A stretch of DNA of 64,000 nucleotides from Rhizobium sp. NXC24 (GTDB lineage Bacteria; Pseudomonadota; Alphaproteobacteria; Rhizobiales; Rhizobiaceae): assembly GCF_002944315.1 (NCBI RefSeq), contig NZ_CP024314.1:744001-808000 (forward strand). Direction: 5' to 3'. The stretch's first letter is position 1. Every line of letters starts with the position of its first letter. The position numbers and the translations under genes were made by a program. A model generated the notes under the pieces. That model was not told where the DNA came from and ran no database searches. It saw only the letters and a list, made by a program, of their open reading frames with translations. Below are positions 41,673-49,913 of this stretch, piece by piece.

Positions 41673-42776
41673 CTACTTCTGACGCGGTTGCGGTAAATCT
41701 GCTCCCACGGAAATCTGATGTCCCTGGCGCGTTGCTGCGACGGCTTCGTAGAGTGTCCGAGCGGCGTTGCGGACTTCCTCTTGCATCGCCTGATCGTTTT
41801 CGTAGGCCACATGGCTCGTCGCATAGGGCTCCCAATAGCCGATGTAGCGATCGATCTCCGCAAGCGGGCCGGCCGAAACGAGTTCCATCGACTTCAGCCA
41901 ATCGGCAAGGCTTCTGCGAACGTTCTCGGCGCCTTCCGTATCACCGTGAACGATCACGGAAAACGATCGGCCTGCCAGATGTCGGGGATAGCCCCAGCCT
42001 TTCATCTCCAGTTCTTTTGCTTCCCCGGCATGCTTGCCGTGGGTGCTGGTCGGATCCGGATTGCCGCCATCGGCGCAAACAAGCCGGTCCATCATCAGCT
42101 TCAGGGGCGAGGGGGTCTGGTACCAGTGAACCGGCGTGATGATCATGATGCCGTGTGCCTCGACCCACATCGGGAAGATATCGTTCATCCAGTCGTGGAC
42201 CTGATCCAGCGAATAATTGGGATAGCAGGAACAAGGCCAGTGGCAGAGTGCCGCGGATGTGGAAAAGCAGGCCTTGCAGGGATGAATCTGCCGGCCATAT
42301 TCAGAAGCCAATCGGCTGAGATCGAGTATCTCGATCTTGGTGTTGGGCCGCTGTTCGAGCGCTGCCTTCGCGATTTCCAGCAGGCGGTAGCTTTTGGATA
42401 CTTCGCCCGGGCAGGTATGTTCGCTGCGGGGCGAGCCGTTGATGAGAAGCAGGCGGATCGGCCCGTTCGAGTCGTCATGCCGCTGTTGGGCATTGGTGAT
42501 GGCTTCCCGCGCCGCCAGCCAGTCCACTGCCAGCTCATAGTCGGGATCGGCGAAGCCGGGGCCTGCCTTTCTGGTCTTCGGACTCTTTCTTGAATTTGCG
42601 TAGGCGTCCCAAGCGGCCGATGCGAGCTTCGAAAGTTCTGCCTGCAGCCGTCCGTAAGCCGGGTCTTGAAATTGGTTGAGGAAACGTTGTTTGAACGCGT
42701 GTTCGCTCAATCTCGGGCTGGGACTGCCCTTGCGCGGCTCTAGATCAGAGGCTGAGGCGGACTTATTCGGGGACAT
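41673..42776 (-). CDS. NAD(P)H-dependent flavin oxidoreductase, flavodoxin fold
   Basis: 367-aa protein. The C-terminal 260 residues are an NADPH-dependent FMN reductase/flavodoxin-like domain: IRLLLINGSPRSEHTCPGEVSKSYRLLEIA (phosphate loop), then a Cys-rich insert (HPCKACFSTSAALCHWPCSCYP) and HGIMIITPVHWYQTPSPLKLMMDRL. The first 100 residues are charged and unlike the family, probably a separate helical region. The five cysteines of the insert could bind a metal or take part in redox chemistry. It leads the operon with the antiporter. Confidence 0.85.
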   Translation of the reverse strand: MSPNKSASASDLEPRKGSPSPRLSEHAFKQRFLNQFQDPAYGRLQAELSKLASAAWDAYANSRKSPKTRKAGPGFADPDYELAVDWLAAREAITNAQQRHDDSNGPIRLLLINGSPRSEHTCPGEVSKSYRLLEIAKAALEQRPNTKIEILDLSRLASEYGRQIHPCKACFSTSAALCHWPCSCYPNYSLDQVHDWMNDIFPMWVEAHGIMIITPVHWYQTPSPLKLMMDRLVCADGGNPDPTSTHGKHAGEAKELEMKGWGYPRHLAGRSFSVIVHGDTEGAENVRRSLADWLKSMELVSAGPLAEIDRYIGYWEPYATSHVAYENDQAMQEEVRNAARTLYEAVAATRQGHQISVGADLPQPRQK

Positions 42777-42802
42777 GGGAACTCCTAAGGTCGTGATTTG
42801 CT

Positions 42803-42827
42803 AACGCATCGGCAAACACAGCGTTCC
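42803..42827 (-). promoter_or_regulatory. EcfG (general stress sigma) promoter
   Basis: Minus strand: GGAAC (42827-42823), exactly 16 bp, CGTT (42806-42803), 27 bp before the ATG of the flavin reductase gene. A full match to the consensus at a typical distance. Confidence 0.7.
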
Positions 42828-43243
42828 AGTCGATGGGCACCTTCCACGGTAAGAACGGAGTTCAGTCTGCCTGCCACCCCGCGAAATCGCATGGCATGGA
42901 GCGCCGGGAACAAATGAAGCGGCTGGATGTTTGGTGCGTGGCGAGTTCGTCCCTTGACCCGCCAACGCCGCTCCAGCAGGCGGCCGTCAGAGAGCTGCCG
43001 TTGACCTCGCGCCCTTTCCACTTATCAACGGTAGCTCTCAATAGAGCGCGGCAGGGAAATACGCCATGCGCCTTATCCCAACGTTCCCTGTCGCGTCTGA
43101 CATCACTCGTTGAAGGAATAACCGGGCTTCTTCAGCCGTTGTCAGAAATGCGCGACGCGCTTTGTCTCTCGAGACCCTACCATCGTGCGCCTCGCTCAAA
43201 GCTTGCTGCCTCCAACGGATGCCGCTTAGCCCAGGAGTTCAAC
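42828..43243. other. Intergenic region without recognised gene
   Basis: About 415 bp. Open frames on both strands here lack ribosome sites and family features. A GGAAC-N16-TGTT string at 42907-42931 (+) is more than 300 bp from the next gene and is probably chance. Confidence 0.4.
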
Positions 43244-43492
43244 ATGGCCTACACACAAGCTGATCTTGATATGACCGAGCGCCACATCGCGCAGGGTGAG
43301 CAGCACATTTCGGATCAGGAGATCATGATCACCAAACTCCGCATCGGGCACATCGACACTGAAGGAGCCGAAAGAATGTTGGTGATCTTCAACCAAATGC
43401 TGCAAATACACCGCCGCCACCGCGATATGATTGCTGCTGCACTGGAAGACGATCATCAGTCTCATGGCGAGGACGTCTGCGCGGTAAAATGA
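43244..43492 (+). CDS. Conserved hypothetical protein, 82 aa
   Basis: 82-aa helical protein starting MAYTQADLDMTERHIAQGEQH, with ITKLRIGHIDTEGAERMLVIFNQMLQIHRRHRDMIAAAL; two amphipathic helices are likely. The ATG follows CAGGAG by 6 bp, which fixes the start. Small proteins with this pattern are common in rhizobia; function unknown. Confidence 0.75.
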   Translation: MAYTQADLDMTERHIAQGEQHISDQEIMITKLRIGHIDTEGAERMLVIFNQMLQIHRRHRDMIAAALEDDHQSHGEDVCAVK

Positions 43493-43534
43493 CTGGACGA
43501 CGGAGAAGCTGATGCTGGTATGCGCCCTGCGTGG

Positions 43535-43747
43535 TCAGTGGATCTTCTGAAGCGCGCTCCCCTTATGCGCTGCAATATGGTCGGTCTTATCGCTCTTGAT
43601 TTCGTACTGCGGATCGTCGGCCGAAGCGCGATGTGTATGGCCTTTATAATCGAAATCGCAGGTGTGAATTTTGGTGATCGTGCCGCTGACATGGCCCGCT
43701 TCGGAGTTCCAGCTCACATGATCGCCAACCTTGAATGTTTTTCCCAC
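43535..43747 (-). CDS. DUF2945 / hypervirulence-associated TUDOR-domain protein
   Basis: 70-aa protein with the pattern KVGDHVSWNSEAGHVSGTITKIHTCDFDYKGHTHRASADDPQYEIKSDKTDHIAAHKGSALQKI, which covers nearly the full DUF2945 (HVA1) domain, an SH3/Tudor-like barrel. Members are common in soil bacteria and fungi; function is not known. Sits among stress-type genes. Confidence 0.9.
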   Translation of the reverse strand: MGKTFKVGDHVSWNSEAGHVSGTITKIHTCDFDYKGHTHRASADDPQYEIKSDKTDHIAAHKGSALQKIH

Positions 43748-43834
43748 GGCGCTTCGCTTCCGTACCGGACTCTCTTACGCCATTAACGCGACCTCATGCT
43801 CTTTGTTCATTCAGCGCGAAAGCACTGGCGGCCG

Positions 43835-44149
43835 CTAAAGAGCGTGAACCGTGAACTGCAGATAGGCGGCAAGGCTGACAGCCGAAAGTCCGACAATGAT
43901 GACGGGATGGGCGAGGCCCTTGCTGATGATCGCAAGTGCCAGGCCGAGCAGGACGATCATTCCTCCTAGCAGCAACCCTTTGTCGGCAACGGAGAGCGCG
44001 AGGGCGGACAGGCAGACGGCCGCGGCGACCATCGTTACCGGCATCTGGTTTTGAAGAGGCTCGCTTCGGCTTGTGAAGGTGAGCAGGAATCTGTTCCAGC
44101 TCAGCCCGAGAGAAATGCTTAGAAGCAAGGAGGGGAGAACATGCCACAT
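43835..44149 (-). CDS. Small membrane protein, 104 aa
   Basis: 104-aa hydrophobic protein starting MWHVLPSLLLSISLGLSWNRF, with about four membrane segments (2-18, 36-53, 58-76, 80-100). The longer upstream frame lies over the region antisense to the cyclo-ligase and is not coding. The ribosome site is weak. Not recognised as a named family. Confidence 0.5.
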   Translation of the reverse strand: MWHVLPSLLLSISLGLSWNRFLLTFTSRSEPLQNQMPVTMVAAAVCLSALALSVADKGLLLGGMIVLLGLALAIISKGLAHPVIIVGLSAVSLAAYLQFTVHAL

Positions 44150-44324
44150 GAAATATCGTCTCTTCTGATGTCGATCATAGAGAAGCAATCCATGTGCCAA
44201 AGGTGAGAAACTGCGATTTCGCAAGGGCAAGTCGGGACGCCGACAAGGTTGGCTGCCTGTTTGGAAGTCGATTTGCCGTTCTCTTCGGCATTCAAGTTGG
44301 ACATTACGGCTAAGGCCTGAGAGC

Positions 44325-45008
44325 TCAGCGGTATCGCAACTCGGTTTGCGTGACGACCACATCCATGGGAATGTCGTGAGCAAGGGGATGAATGGTGGCG
44401 ATCTTCTGGGACTCGAAGCCGACGCCGATGGTAAAGGGCTTGCGGTCGAAACTAGCCAGTGTTCTGTCGAAAAAGCCGCCCCCATAACCAAGCCGGAAGC
44501 ATTCAGCATCGAAGCCGACGAGGGGCGCTATGACGATGTCCGGAACGGCTTGCGCACCTTCCGCTGGCACCGGGATATTCCAAACGCCACGTTCAAGCCG
44601 GTCACCCATTTTCCACGACCGGAATATCAATGGTTCGGCTTTGGCGACGACCACCGGCAGCAGGCAAATGGCGCCACGGGCCGTTAAGGCGGCCATCCAT
44701 CCTCGGAGATCGGGTTCTCCGAGGAACGGCCAAAACAGGCTTATGTGTTTACCGGCAACTTTGGTGACAATCTGGTCAAGATGGCTCGCGATGGCGCGCG
44801 TATAGTCGTTGCGTTGCGCCACCGGTAAGGCCTTGCGCTCATCGATCAACTTCTGCCGTTCCGGCTTTCGCCAGGCAAAGACCTCTGAGTCCGTGGCAAA
44901 GTTGGGCGAAATACCACTATAGGCGGGATCGATTTCATGAAGCATGCACGCAGGCGACGCGTATTCATGGGTTTCTTCGTCCATCTCCGATCGATCTGAT
45001 TTTGTCAT
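44325..45008 (-). CDS. 5-formyltetrahydrofolate cyclo-ligase family protein
   Basis: About 227 aa. The enzyme converts 5-formyl-THF to 5,10-methenyl-THF with ATP. Visible signatures: WRKPERQKLIDERKALPVAQRNDYTRAIASHL (N-terminal helix), HISLFWPFLGEPDL, VIAPLVGFDAECFRLGYGGGFFDRTL (the GxGGGxYD-type phosphate loop with Phe for Tyr) and IPMDVVVTQ. The N-terminal 40 residues (EYASPACMLHEIDPAYSG) are an extension also seen in some rhizobial relatives. The start between 45008 and 44984 is uncertain. It is divergent from the LysR gene. Confidence 0.85.
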   Translation of the reverse strand: MTKSDRSEMDEETHEYASPACMLHEIDPAYSGISPNFATDSEVFAWRKPERQKLIDERKALPVAQRNDYTRAIASHLDQIVTKVAGKHISLFWPFLGEPDLRGWMAALTARGAICLLPVVVAKAEPLIFRSWKMGDRLERGVWNIPVPAEGAQAVPDIVIAPLVGFDAECFRLGYGGGFFDRTLASFDRKPFTIGVGFESQKIATIHPLAHDIPMDVVVTQTELRYR

Positions 45009-45121
45009 CCGCTCTTTGATCTCTCCCGCTTGACGGTTTGAGGCGAAAACCCGCTTGAGCCGCGGCAATGATTTTTATATAGGGAACGATATGGCAATTT
45101 AATTCCTGAATCGAGATCTTT

Positions 45122-46027
45122 TTGGACCTTTCATCGATCGAGATATTCCTCGCCGTCGCTTGCGACCGCAGCGTGACCAAGGCGGCCAAAGCCGTCGGCC
45201 GCGCGCCGTCGAATGTAACGACCCGAATTCAGCAGTTGGAGGATGATCTCGGCGTCCTGCTCTTCAGCCGCGACGGCAAAAAGATGACTTTGACGCGAGA
45301 AGGCGAGACATTTCTGGTCTATGCCAATCGCCTCGCCGCCTTGGCGCTGGAAGCGAGACAGGCCGTCAGGCCCCTGCAGCCTTCCGGCACGCTGCGTGTC
45401 GGGACGATGGAGAGCACGGCGGCAAGCCGATTGCCGGCAGCGCTCACCCAATTCAACCGGATGTGGCCCGATGTGTCCCTTCATCTGACATTGGGTGCAT
45501 CGCGTGATCTCACCCGGGACGTTCTTGGTGACGTATTGGATTGTGCGCTGATCGCCCGTCCGCCGAAAACGATGCTCGACAAAGACGCGGATTTTAATGC
45601 CGAGCTTGAGAGCCTTGAAGTAGAACCTGTCTTTGTCGAGGATCTATTGCTCGTATTACCGTCCGGGCATCCGCCCATTCAATCTGCCGCCGACTTGCGG
45701 GTCGGATCGCTCGCCGCACTGGAACCCGGATGCACTTATCGAAGGATTGCCGAAAGCTGGGCGCGAAAATCGAGTGGCTTGCAGACGAGAGAGCTTGGCT
45801 CCTACCACGCGATACTGGCAAGCGTGGCAACCGGGAGCGCGGCAGGTGTCATGCCGAAATCGGTTCTCGATCTCATGCACTGGCCGACAAGTTCCCCAAC
45901 CCATCAACTGGGAGCCGTCGACACGATCCTCATCTATCGCAGGAATGATCTGCCAACCGCCTTCAAAGCGTTTCACGAAGTCCTCAGCGCGGCCAAGAGC
46001 CGGGATCCGCGGCTGGTGACGAACTAA
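45122..46027 (+). CDS. LysR-family transcriptional regulator
   Basis: 301-aa LTTR. The N-terminal winged helix (SIEIFLAVACDRSVTKAAKAVGRAPSNVTTRIQQLEDDLGVLLFSRDGKKMTLTREGE) is followed by the periplasmic-binding-like effector domain (about 90-295). The start is a TTG at 45122, which gives the standard N-terminus. It is divergent from the cyclo-ligase gene and 49 bp ahead of the HPP gene, either of which could be its target; effector unknown. Confidence 0.9.
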   Translation: MDLSSIEIFLAVACDRSVTKAAKAVGRAPSNVTTRIQQLEDDLGVLLFSRDGKKMTLTREGETFLVYANRLAALALEARQAVRPLQPSGTLRVGTMESTAASRLPAALTQFNRMWPDVSLHLTLGASRDLTRDVLGDVLDCALIARPPKTMLDKDADFNAELESLEVEPVFVEDLLLVLPSGHPPIQSAADLRVGSLAALEPGCTYRRIAESWARKSSGLQTRELGSYHAILASVATGSAAGVMPKSVLDLMHWPTSSPTHQLGAVDTILIYRRNDLPTAFKAFHEVLSAAKSRDPRLVTN

Positions 46028-46076
46028 ACGGCGCCTCCACCCACTCACAAACAATCTATCCTAAACTGGTTTCATC

Positions 46077-47198
46077 ATGCAGCACCCAGACTCCCCTAAG
46101 GTGGGGCCGAGCCGTTTCCGCTTGTTTTCGCCAATCCTCGCTGGGGCAACCCTGCATGAACGATTGATGGCTTGCCTTGGCGCCTTGATCGGTATCGGCC
46201 TTACCGGCGTCATCAGCGGCTATCTCTTCGGGCAAGGACCCCATCTACCGCTCATCGTCGCACCGATGGGCGCATCGGCGGTGCTTCTTTTCGCGGTCCC
46301 GTCCAGTCCGCTTGCCCAGCCCTGGTCGATTATCGGCGGCAACACCATTTCCGCCATGATGGGCATCATTGCAGGCTATTTCATTCATGATCCGATTGTC
46401 GCAATCGGGGTCGGCGTCTCACTTGCGATCGGCGCGATGTCTTTCACCCGATGCCTCCATCCACCCGGCGGCGCGGCAGCTCTGACCGCCGTTCTCGGCG
46501 GCCCGGTCGTTGCAAGTTGGGGCTTCTTCTTTCCGTTCATCCCCGTGGCCTTGAACTCCTGCATACTGGTCGGCCTCGGCCTGCTGTTTCATAGGTTTTC
46601 CAAACGCAACTATCCGCATGTTGTCGCAAAGCCGGCGGAGAACACCCATCAGACGCGTGACCTGCCGTCGGTCCTGCGTGTGGGCTTTCGGGAAGAAGAC
46701 GTCGATGCAGCTCTGGCAGCGCTCGATGAGACCTTCGATATCGATCGGGCAGATCTCAGCCGCCTGCTTCGGCAAGTCGAATTGCAGGCAGCGGTGCGCT
46801 CGCACGGCAACATAAGCTGCGCCGACATCATGTCACGCGATGTCATCGCCATCGGCGAGGGCACCGAGCCCGATCAGGCCCGGCACCTTCTATTGAAGCA
46901 CAACATCCGCACACTGCCGGTAAAGGATCGGGAAGGTCGCTTGATCGGTACGATCGGCCTGCGTGAATTGTCTGACAGCATCGATAGCATCGCGGGCGCG
47001 ATATCGAAGCCCGCCGTGGCGGACGCAGCGGGTCCTGCACTATCGCTGTTGCCTGTTCTGACTGACGGGCGCACGCATGCGGTGATTATCGTGGACGATG
47101 ACCGCCGTGTCCTCGGCCTGATATCGCAGACGGATCTTCTGAGTGCCATGGCGCGGCTTTTGTCAAACAACAACGCGGCGGCGCTGGTCGACGCTTGA
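46077..47198 (+). CDS. HPP-family membrane protein with CBS domain pair
   Basis: 373 aa. The N-terminal HPP domain has four membrane helices and the motif LPLIVAPMGASAVLLFAVPSSPLAQPWSIIGGNTISA, then CLHPPGGAAALTAVLGG, which gives the family its name. The C-terminal part carries two CBS domains (ADIMSRDVIAIGEGTEPDQARHLLLKHNIRTLPVKDREGRLIG and a second at about 300-365), which bind adenine nucleotides. HPP proteins of cyanobacteria and plants carry nitrite; transport here is not established. Same strand as the LysR gene. Confidence 0.9.
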   Translation: MQHPDSPKVGPSRFRLFSPILAGATLHERLMACLGALIGIGLTGVISGYLFGQGPHLPLIVAPMGASAVLLFAVPSSPLAQPWSIIGGNTISAMMGIIAGYFIHDPIVAIGVGVSLAIGAMSFTRCLHPPGGAAALTAVLGGPVVASWGFFFPFIPVALNSCILVGLGLLFHRFSKRNYPHVVAKPAENTHQTRDLPSVLRVGFREEDVDAALAALDETFDIDRADLSRLLRQVELQAAVRSHGNISCADIMSRDVIAIGEGTEPDQARHLLLKHNIRTLPVKDREGRLIGTIGLRELSDSIDSIAGAISKPAVADAAGPALSLLPVLTDGRTHAVIIVDDDRRVLGLISQTDLLSAMARLLSNNNAAALVDA

Positions 47199-47478
47199 GC
47201 ATGTCATGGCCGCCAATGCCTCAGGGTATGGCCGTCACATTTATGTCCAAGCCATCAGCCAATAACGAAACGTGAGGGCAATATCATCGCTCAGCGCCGT
47301 CACTAACTGTGCGCTGCAGCAAAAAAGATGTGAAATGCATTGCGCTGCGCAAGGCGGGCGCTTGACCATTTCGATTTCGGCGCCATTTGAGCCCCAGCCT
47401 TCGATTTCGTGACCTTGCACGGCTGCTTCGGCGGGAACCAGATGGAGTTGTAACATCGCTAATGAATCGGATGAAAGC
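47199..47478. other. Intergenic region
   Basis: 280 bp between the HPP and flippase genes. I see no clear promoter, terminator or small gene. Confidence 0.35.
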
Positions 47479-48984
47479 TTGAGATCGCCGTCTTCCTGGG
47501 AAACGGGAAGCGCCATTCTCGAGTCGGACGAAGTCGTCTTCGAACACTTGAGCGAAAACCGATCCGGCGCGGCGCTGAAAGGGGCGTTCTGGTCGGCGTT
47601 GGATACGCTGATACCGACGGCGCTGAACAGCCTCGTTTTCATTGTCACATCGCGATATCTGCTGCCGCAGGACTTTGGTCTTGTGGCGCTTGCCTTCAGC
47701 ATCGTGAGCTTTGCCGCCGGCCTCGGGCCGACCGCGTTCGGCGAAGCGTTGATCCAGCAGAAGACCATTCGCCAAAGCCATCTCGATACCGTGTTCTGGC
47801 TGTCCTTCGCGTCGGCGGCGATCCTTTACCTCGTGCTTTTCTCTGGATCCTCCTATATTGCCCATGCCTTGGGCCATGACGAAATCGTCAGCTTGCTGAT
47901 GATTATTGGCTTGAAGATCTTCTTCGACATGATGATCATCGTTCCCAATGCCCTTATCGGCCGCACGATGTCCTTTCATCTCGCCGCCGTCCGCACGGCA
48001 ATCGCCACGGTCGTATCGGGCCTCGTGTGCCTGGCCTTGATTTTTGCCGGCTTCGGCCTTTGGGCGCTGGCGATCGCTCAGATCGCCGCACCTGCCGCCG
48101 GATGCATAGCCGCCTTCTGGGGTGCGGGCTGGCTGCCGGGTGTGCGGATCAAGTGGAGCAGTCTTCGCGAGCTCCTGCATTACGGCGTCTTTGCGTCCGG
48201 CAATCGCTTCCTCCAGTCCATGAGCCTCGATCAGCTCATCATAGGCACGCTCGTCAGCCCGGCCGCGCTCGGCATCTATAATTTCGCCCGGCGGCTTTTC
48301 GAAATGATCAACAACGTCGTTGCCGGGGGGCTGACCTCGGTCACGCACGTTCTCCTGTCGTCGCTGCAGCATGATCAGAATAAGGTCCGTGAGGCATTCC
48401 TCATGGCAACGTTTGGCTGCTCGCTGGTGTCATTTCCGGCCTTCATGGGTCTTGCCGCCGTAGCAGACGACGCCATTCCGTTGATCTTCGGGCAACACTG
48501 GGCGGCTGCGATCTGGCCGGTGCGGTTTTTCTGCGTCATCGGATTGATGAGCGGCATCGGCGTTGTCCAGGCATCCTTGATTACCAGCCAGGGCAAGTCG
48601 GACTGGTGGTTCTACTACCAGCTCGTGCGAAACATCGTCACGATCATCACCGTGCTGCTGCTTTACCCATATGGCGTGACCACCATCGTCTTCGCGCTGA
48701 TGCTCGAAGTGCTGCTTCTTTGGCCGGTAACGCTCTGGATGGTTTCGCGCTTGATTGCACTCAGCGTCGGAGCTTATTTCGCCCAGTTCCTTAGGCCGAT
48801 AGCTGCCTATGTCGGAATGCTTGCCGCCGTGCTCGGCGCTTCGGCATTGCTGCAGGACTGGAGCCCGGCCTCGCGCCTGGCGATCGAAATATCCGTCGGC
48901 GCGATCGTCTATACGAGCCTGATCTTCATCCTTTGCCGGGAGAGAGCTCTTTTCCTGGCAAAGACAATGCTCCGGCGGCGCTAA
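47479..48984 (+). CDS. Polysaccharide flippase, PST/Wzx type
   Basis: 501-aa membrane protein with 12-14 helices of the MOP superfamily (LKGAFWSALDTLIPTALNSLVFIVTSRYLLPQDFGLVALAFSIVSF), similar to WzxC/ExoT-type exporters that flip lipid-linked sugar repeat units. The frame starts at TTG 47479 with a GGA about 7 bp upstream; TTG 47548 is another candidate. Followed by a glycosyltransferase and an acyltransferase in the same direction, so it belongs to a small surface-polysaccharide module separate from the exo operon at the right end. Confidence 0.88.
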   Translation: MRSPSSWETGSAILESDEVVFEHLSENRSGAALKGAFWSALDTLIPTALNSLVFIVTSRYLLPQDFGLVALAFSIVSFAAGLGPTAFGEALIQQKTIRQSHLDTVFWLSFASAAILYLVLFSGSSYIAHALGHDEIVSLLMIIGLKIFFDMMIIVPNALIGRTMSFHLAAVRTAIATVVSGLVCLALIFAGFGLWALAIAQIAAPAAGCIAAFWGAGWLPGVRIKWSSLRELLHYGVFASGNRFLQSMSLDQLIIGTLVSPAALGIYNFARRLFEMINNVVAGGLTSVTHVLLSSLQHDQNKVREAFLMATFGCSLVSFPAFMGLAAVADDAIPLIFGQHWAAAIWPVRFFCVIGLMSGIGVVQASLITSQGKSDWWFYYQLVRNIVTIITVLLLYPYGVTTIVFALMLEVLLLWPVTLWMVSRLIALSVGAYFAQFLRPIAAYVGMLAAVLGASALLQDWSPASRLAIEISVGAIVYTSLIFILCRERALFLAKTMLRRR

Positions 48985-49079
48985 CTTTCGTTCGGCTCAG
49001 CGGCCGAGCATCGAAATCGATTGTTTATTCCAATGTCCCTGTCGGATGCAGGGCCGATGCGATCGCAAAAGAGGGAATT

Positions 49080-49907
49080 ATGTCACTCGTTACGTTCATC
49101 ATTCCGGTTCGACACCAGGACAATGCCAAGGATTGGCCGGCGCTGAAAGAACGGTTGTCCCAAACCGTGGCGTCGATTGCCGGTCAATCGAACCCCGATT
49201 GGAGCGCCGTTATCGTCGCGAATGAGGGTGCGGACCTTCCCGATCTGCCGCCGCAATTTTCAGTCGAACGCGTTACGTTTCCCCCGAACCAGCTCCACGA
49301 TTTGGATAGCGCGGATAGAGAAAGGGTCTACGACGCGTTCCGCCTGGACAAGGGCCGCCGCGTGCTGAGCGGTATGCTTTCAGCCCGGGATTCGCGGTTT
49401 TTCATGATCGTAGACGATGACGATTTCGTCAGCGCCAATATCGTCAGCTACGTTGCGCAGCACCCGGATACGAACGGCTGGAAGATCGACAAGGGCTACC
49501 TCTGGAACGAAGGCGGCCGGTTGATCATGCATTACGATGATTTCGCGAACTACTGCGGCACATCATTGATCGTGCAATCGCGCCTCTACGACCTTCCAGC
49601 GACACTTGCGGCTGCCGATATCGACTATGTGAAGTCGATGCTGGGCAGTCATGTGCGCATCGCAAACATATTGGCCGAGCGCGGCACGCCGCTCGAGGCG
49701 CTGCCGTTTCGCGGTGCCATTTACCGGGTTGGGCATAGCGGCGCGCACAGCAAGTCCGCCAGTCTGCTGTCGACCTATTTTTTCAATACCCGCGCGCTTC
49801 GGCGCCCTAGCCAACTTCTTCGCAATCTCACGCGGGTTCGTCCGCTCGATCGCGGCCTGCGCAACGAATTTTTCGGTGCTGCCAGTGCCAACAACGTGAA
49901 ATGGTGA
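49080..49907 (+). CDS. GT-A-fold glycosyltransferase
   Basis: 275-aa cytoplasmic glycosyltransferase. Start SLVTFIIPVRHQDNAKDWPALKERLSQTVASI gives the nucleotide-binding strand; FFMIVDDDDFVSANIVSYV contains the DxD metal motif. No membrane segment. ATG 49080 follows GAGGG; the frame extends further upstream over the flippase 3' end but is not coding. Donor and acceptor sugars unknown. It lies between flippase and acyltransferase genes. Confidence 0.85.
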   Translation: MSLVTFIIPVRHQDNAKDWPALKERLSQTVASIAGQSNPDWSAVIVANEGADLPDLPPQFSVERVTFPPNQLHDLDSADRERVYDAFRLDKGRRVLSGMLSARDSRFFMIVDDDDFVSANIVSYVAQHPDTNGWKIDKGYLWNEGGRLIMHYDDFANYCGTSLIVQSRLYDLPATLAAADIDYVKSMLGSHVRIANILAERGTPLEALPFRGAIYRVGHSGAHSKSASLLSTYFFNTRALRRPSQLLRNLTRVRPLDRGLRNEFFGAASANNVKW

Positions 49908-49913
49908 TCAGTT

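Noticed and set aside
42907..42931. GGAAC-N16-TGTT on the plus strand
   Set aside because: More than 300 bp from the next gene start and one mismatch; probably chance.
42785..43021. 78-codon open frame on the minus strand
   Set aside because: Overlaps the EcfG promoter of the reductase operon and has no family features.
44150..44509. 120-residue extension of the 104-aa membrane protein
   Set aside because: It is mostly antisense to the cyclo-ligase gene region and has no fold features.
45009..45121. Possible 6S RNA gene next to the 5-formyl-THF cyclo-ligase gene, as in enterobacteria
   Set aside because: The gap is only about 113 bp and must hold two divergent promoters; no 6S-like long hairpin is visible.
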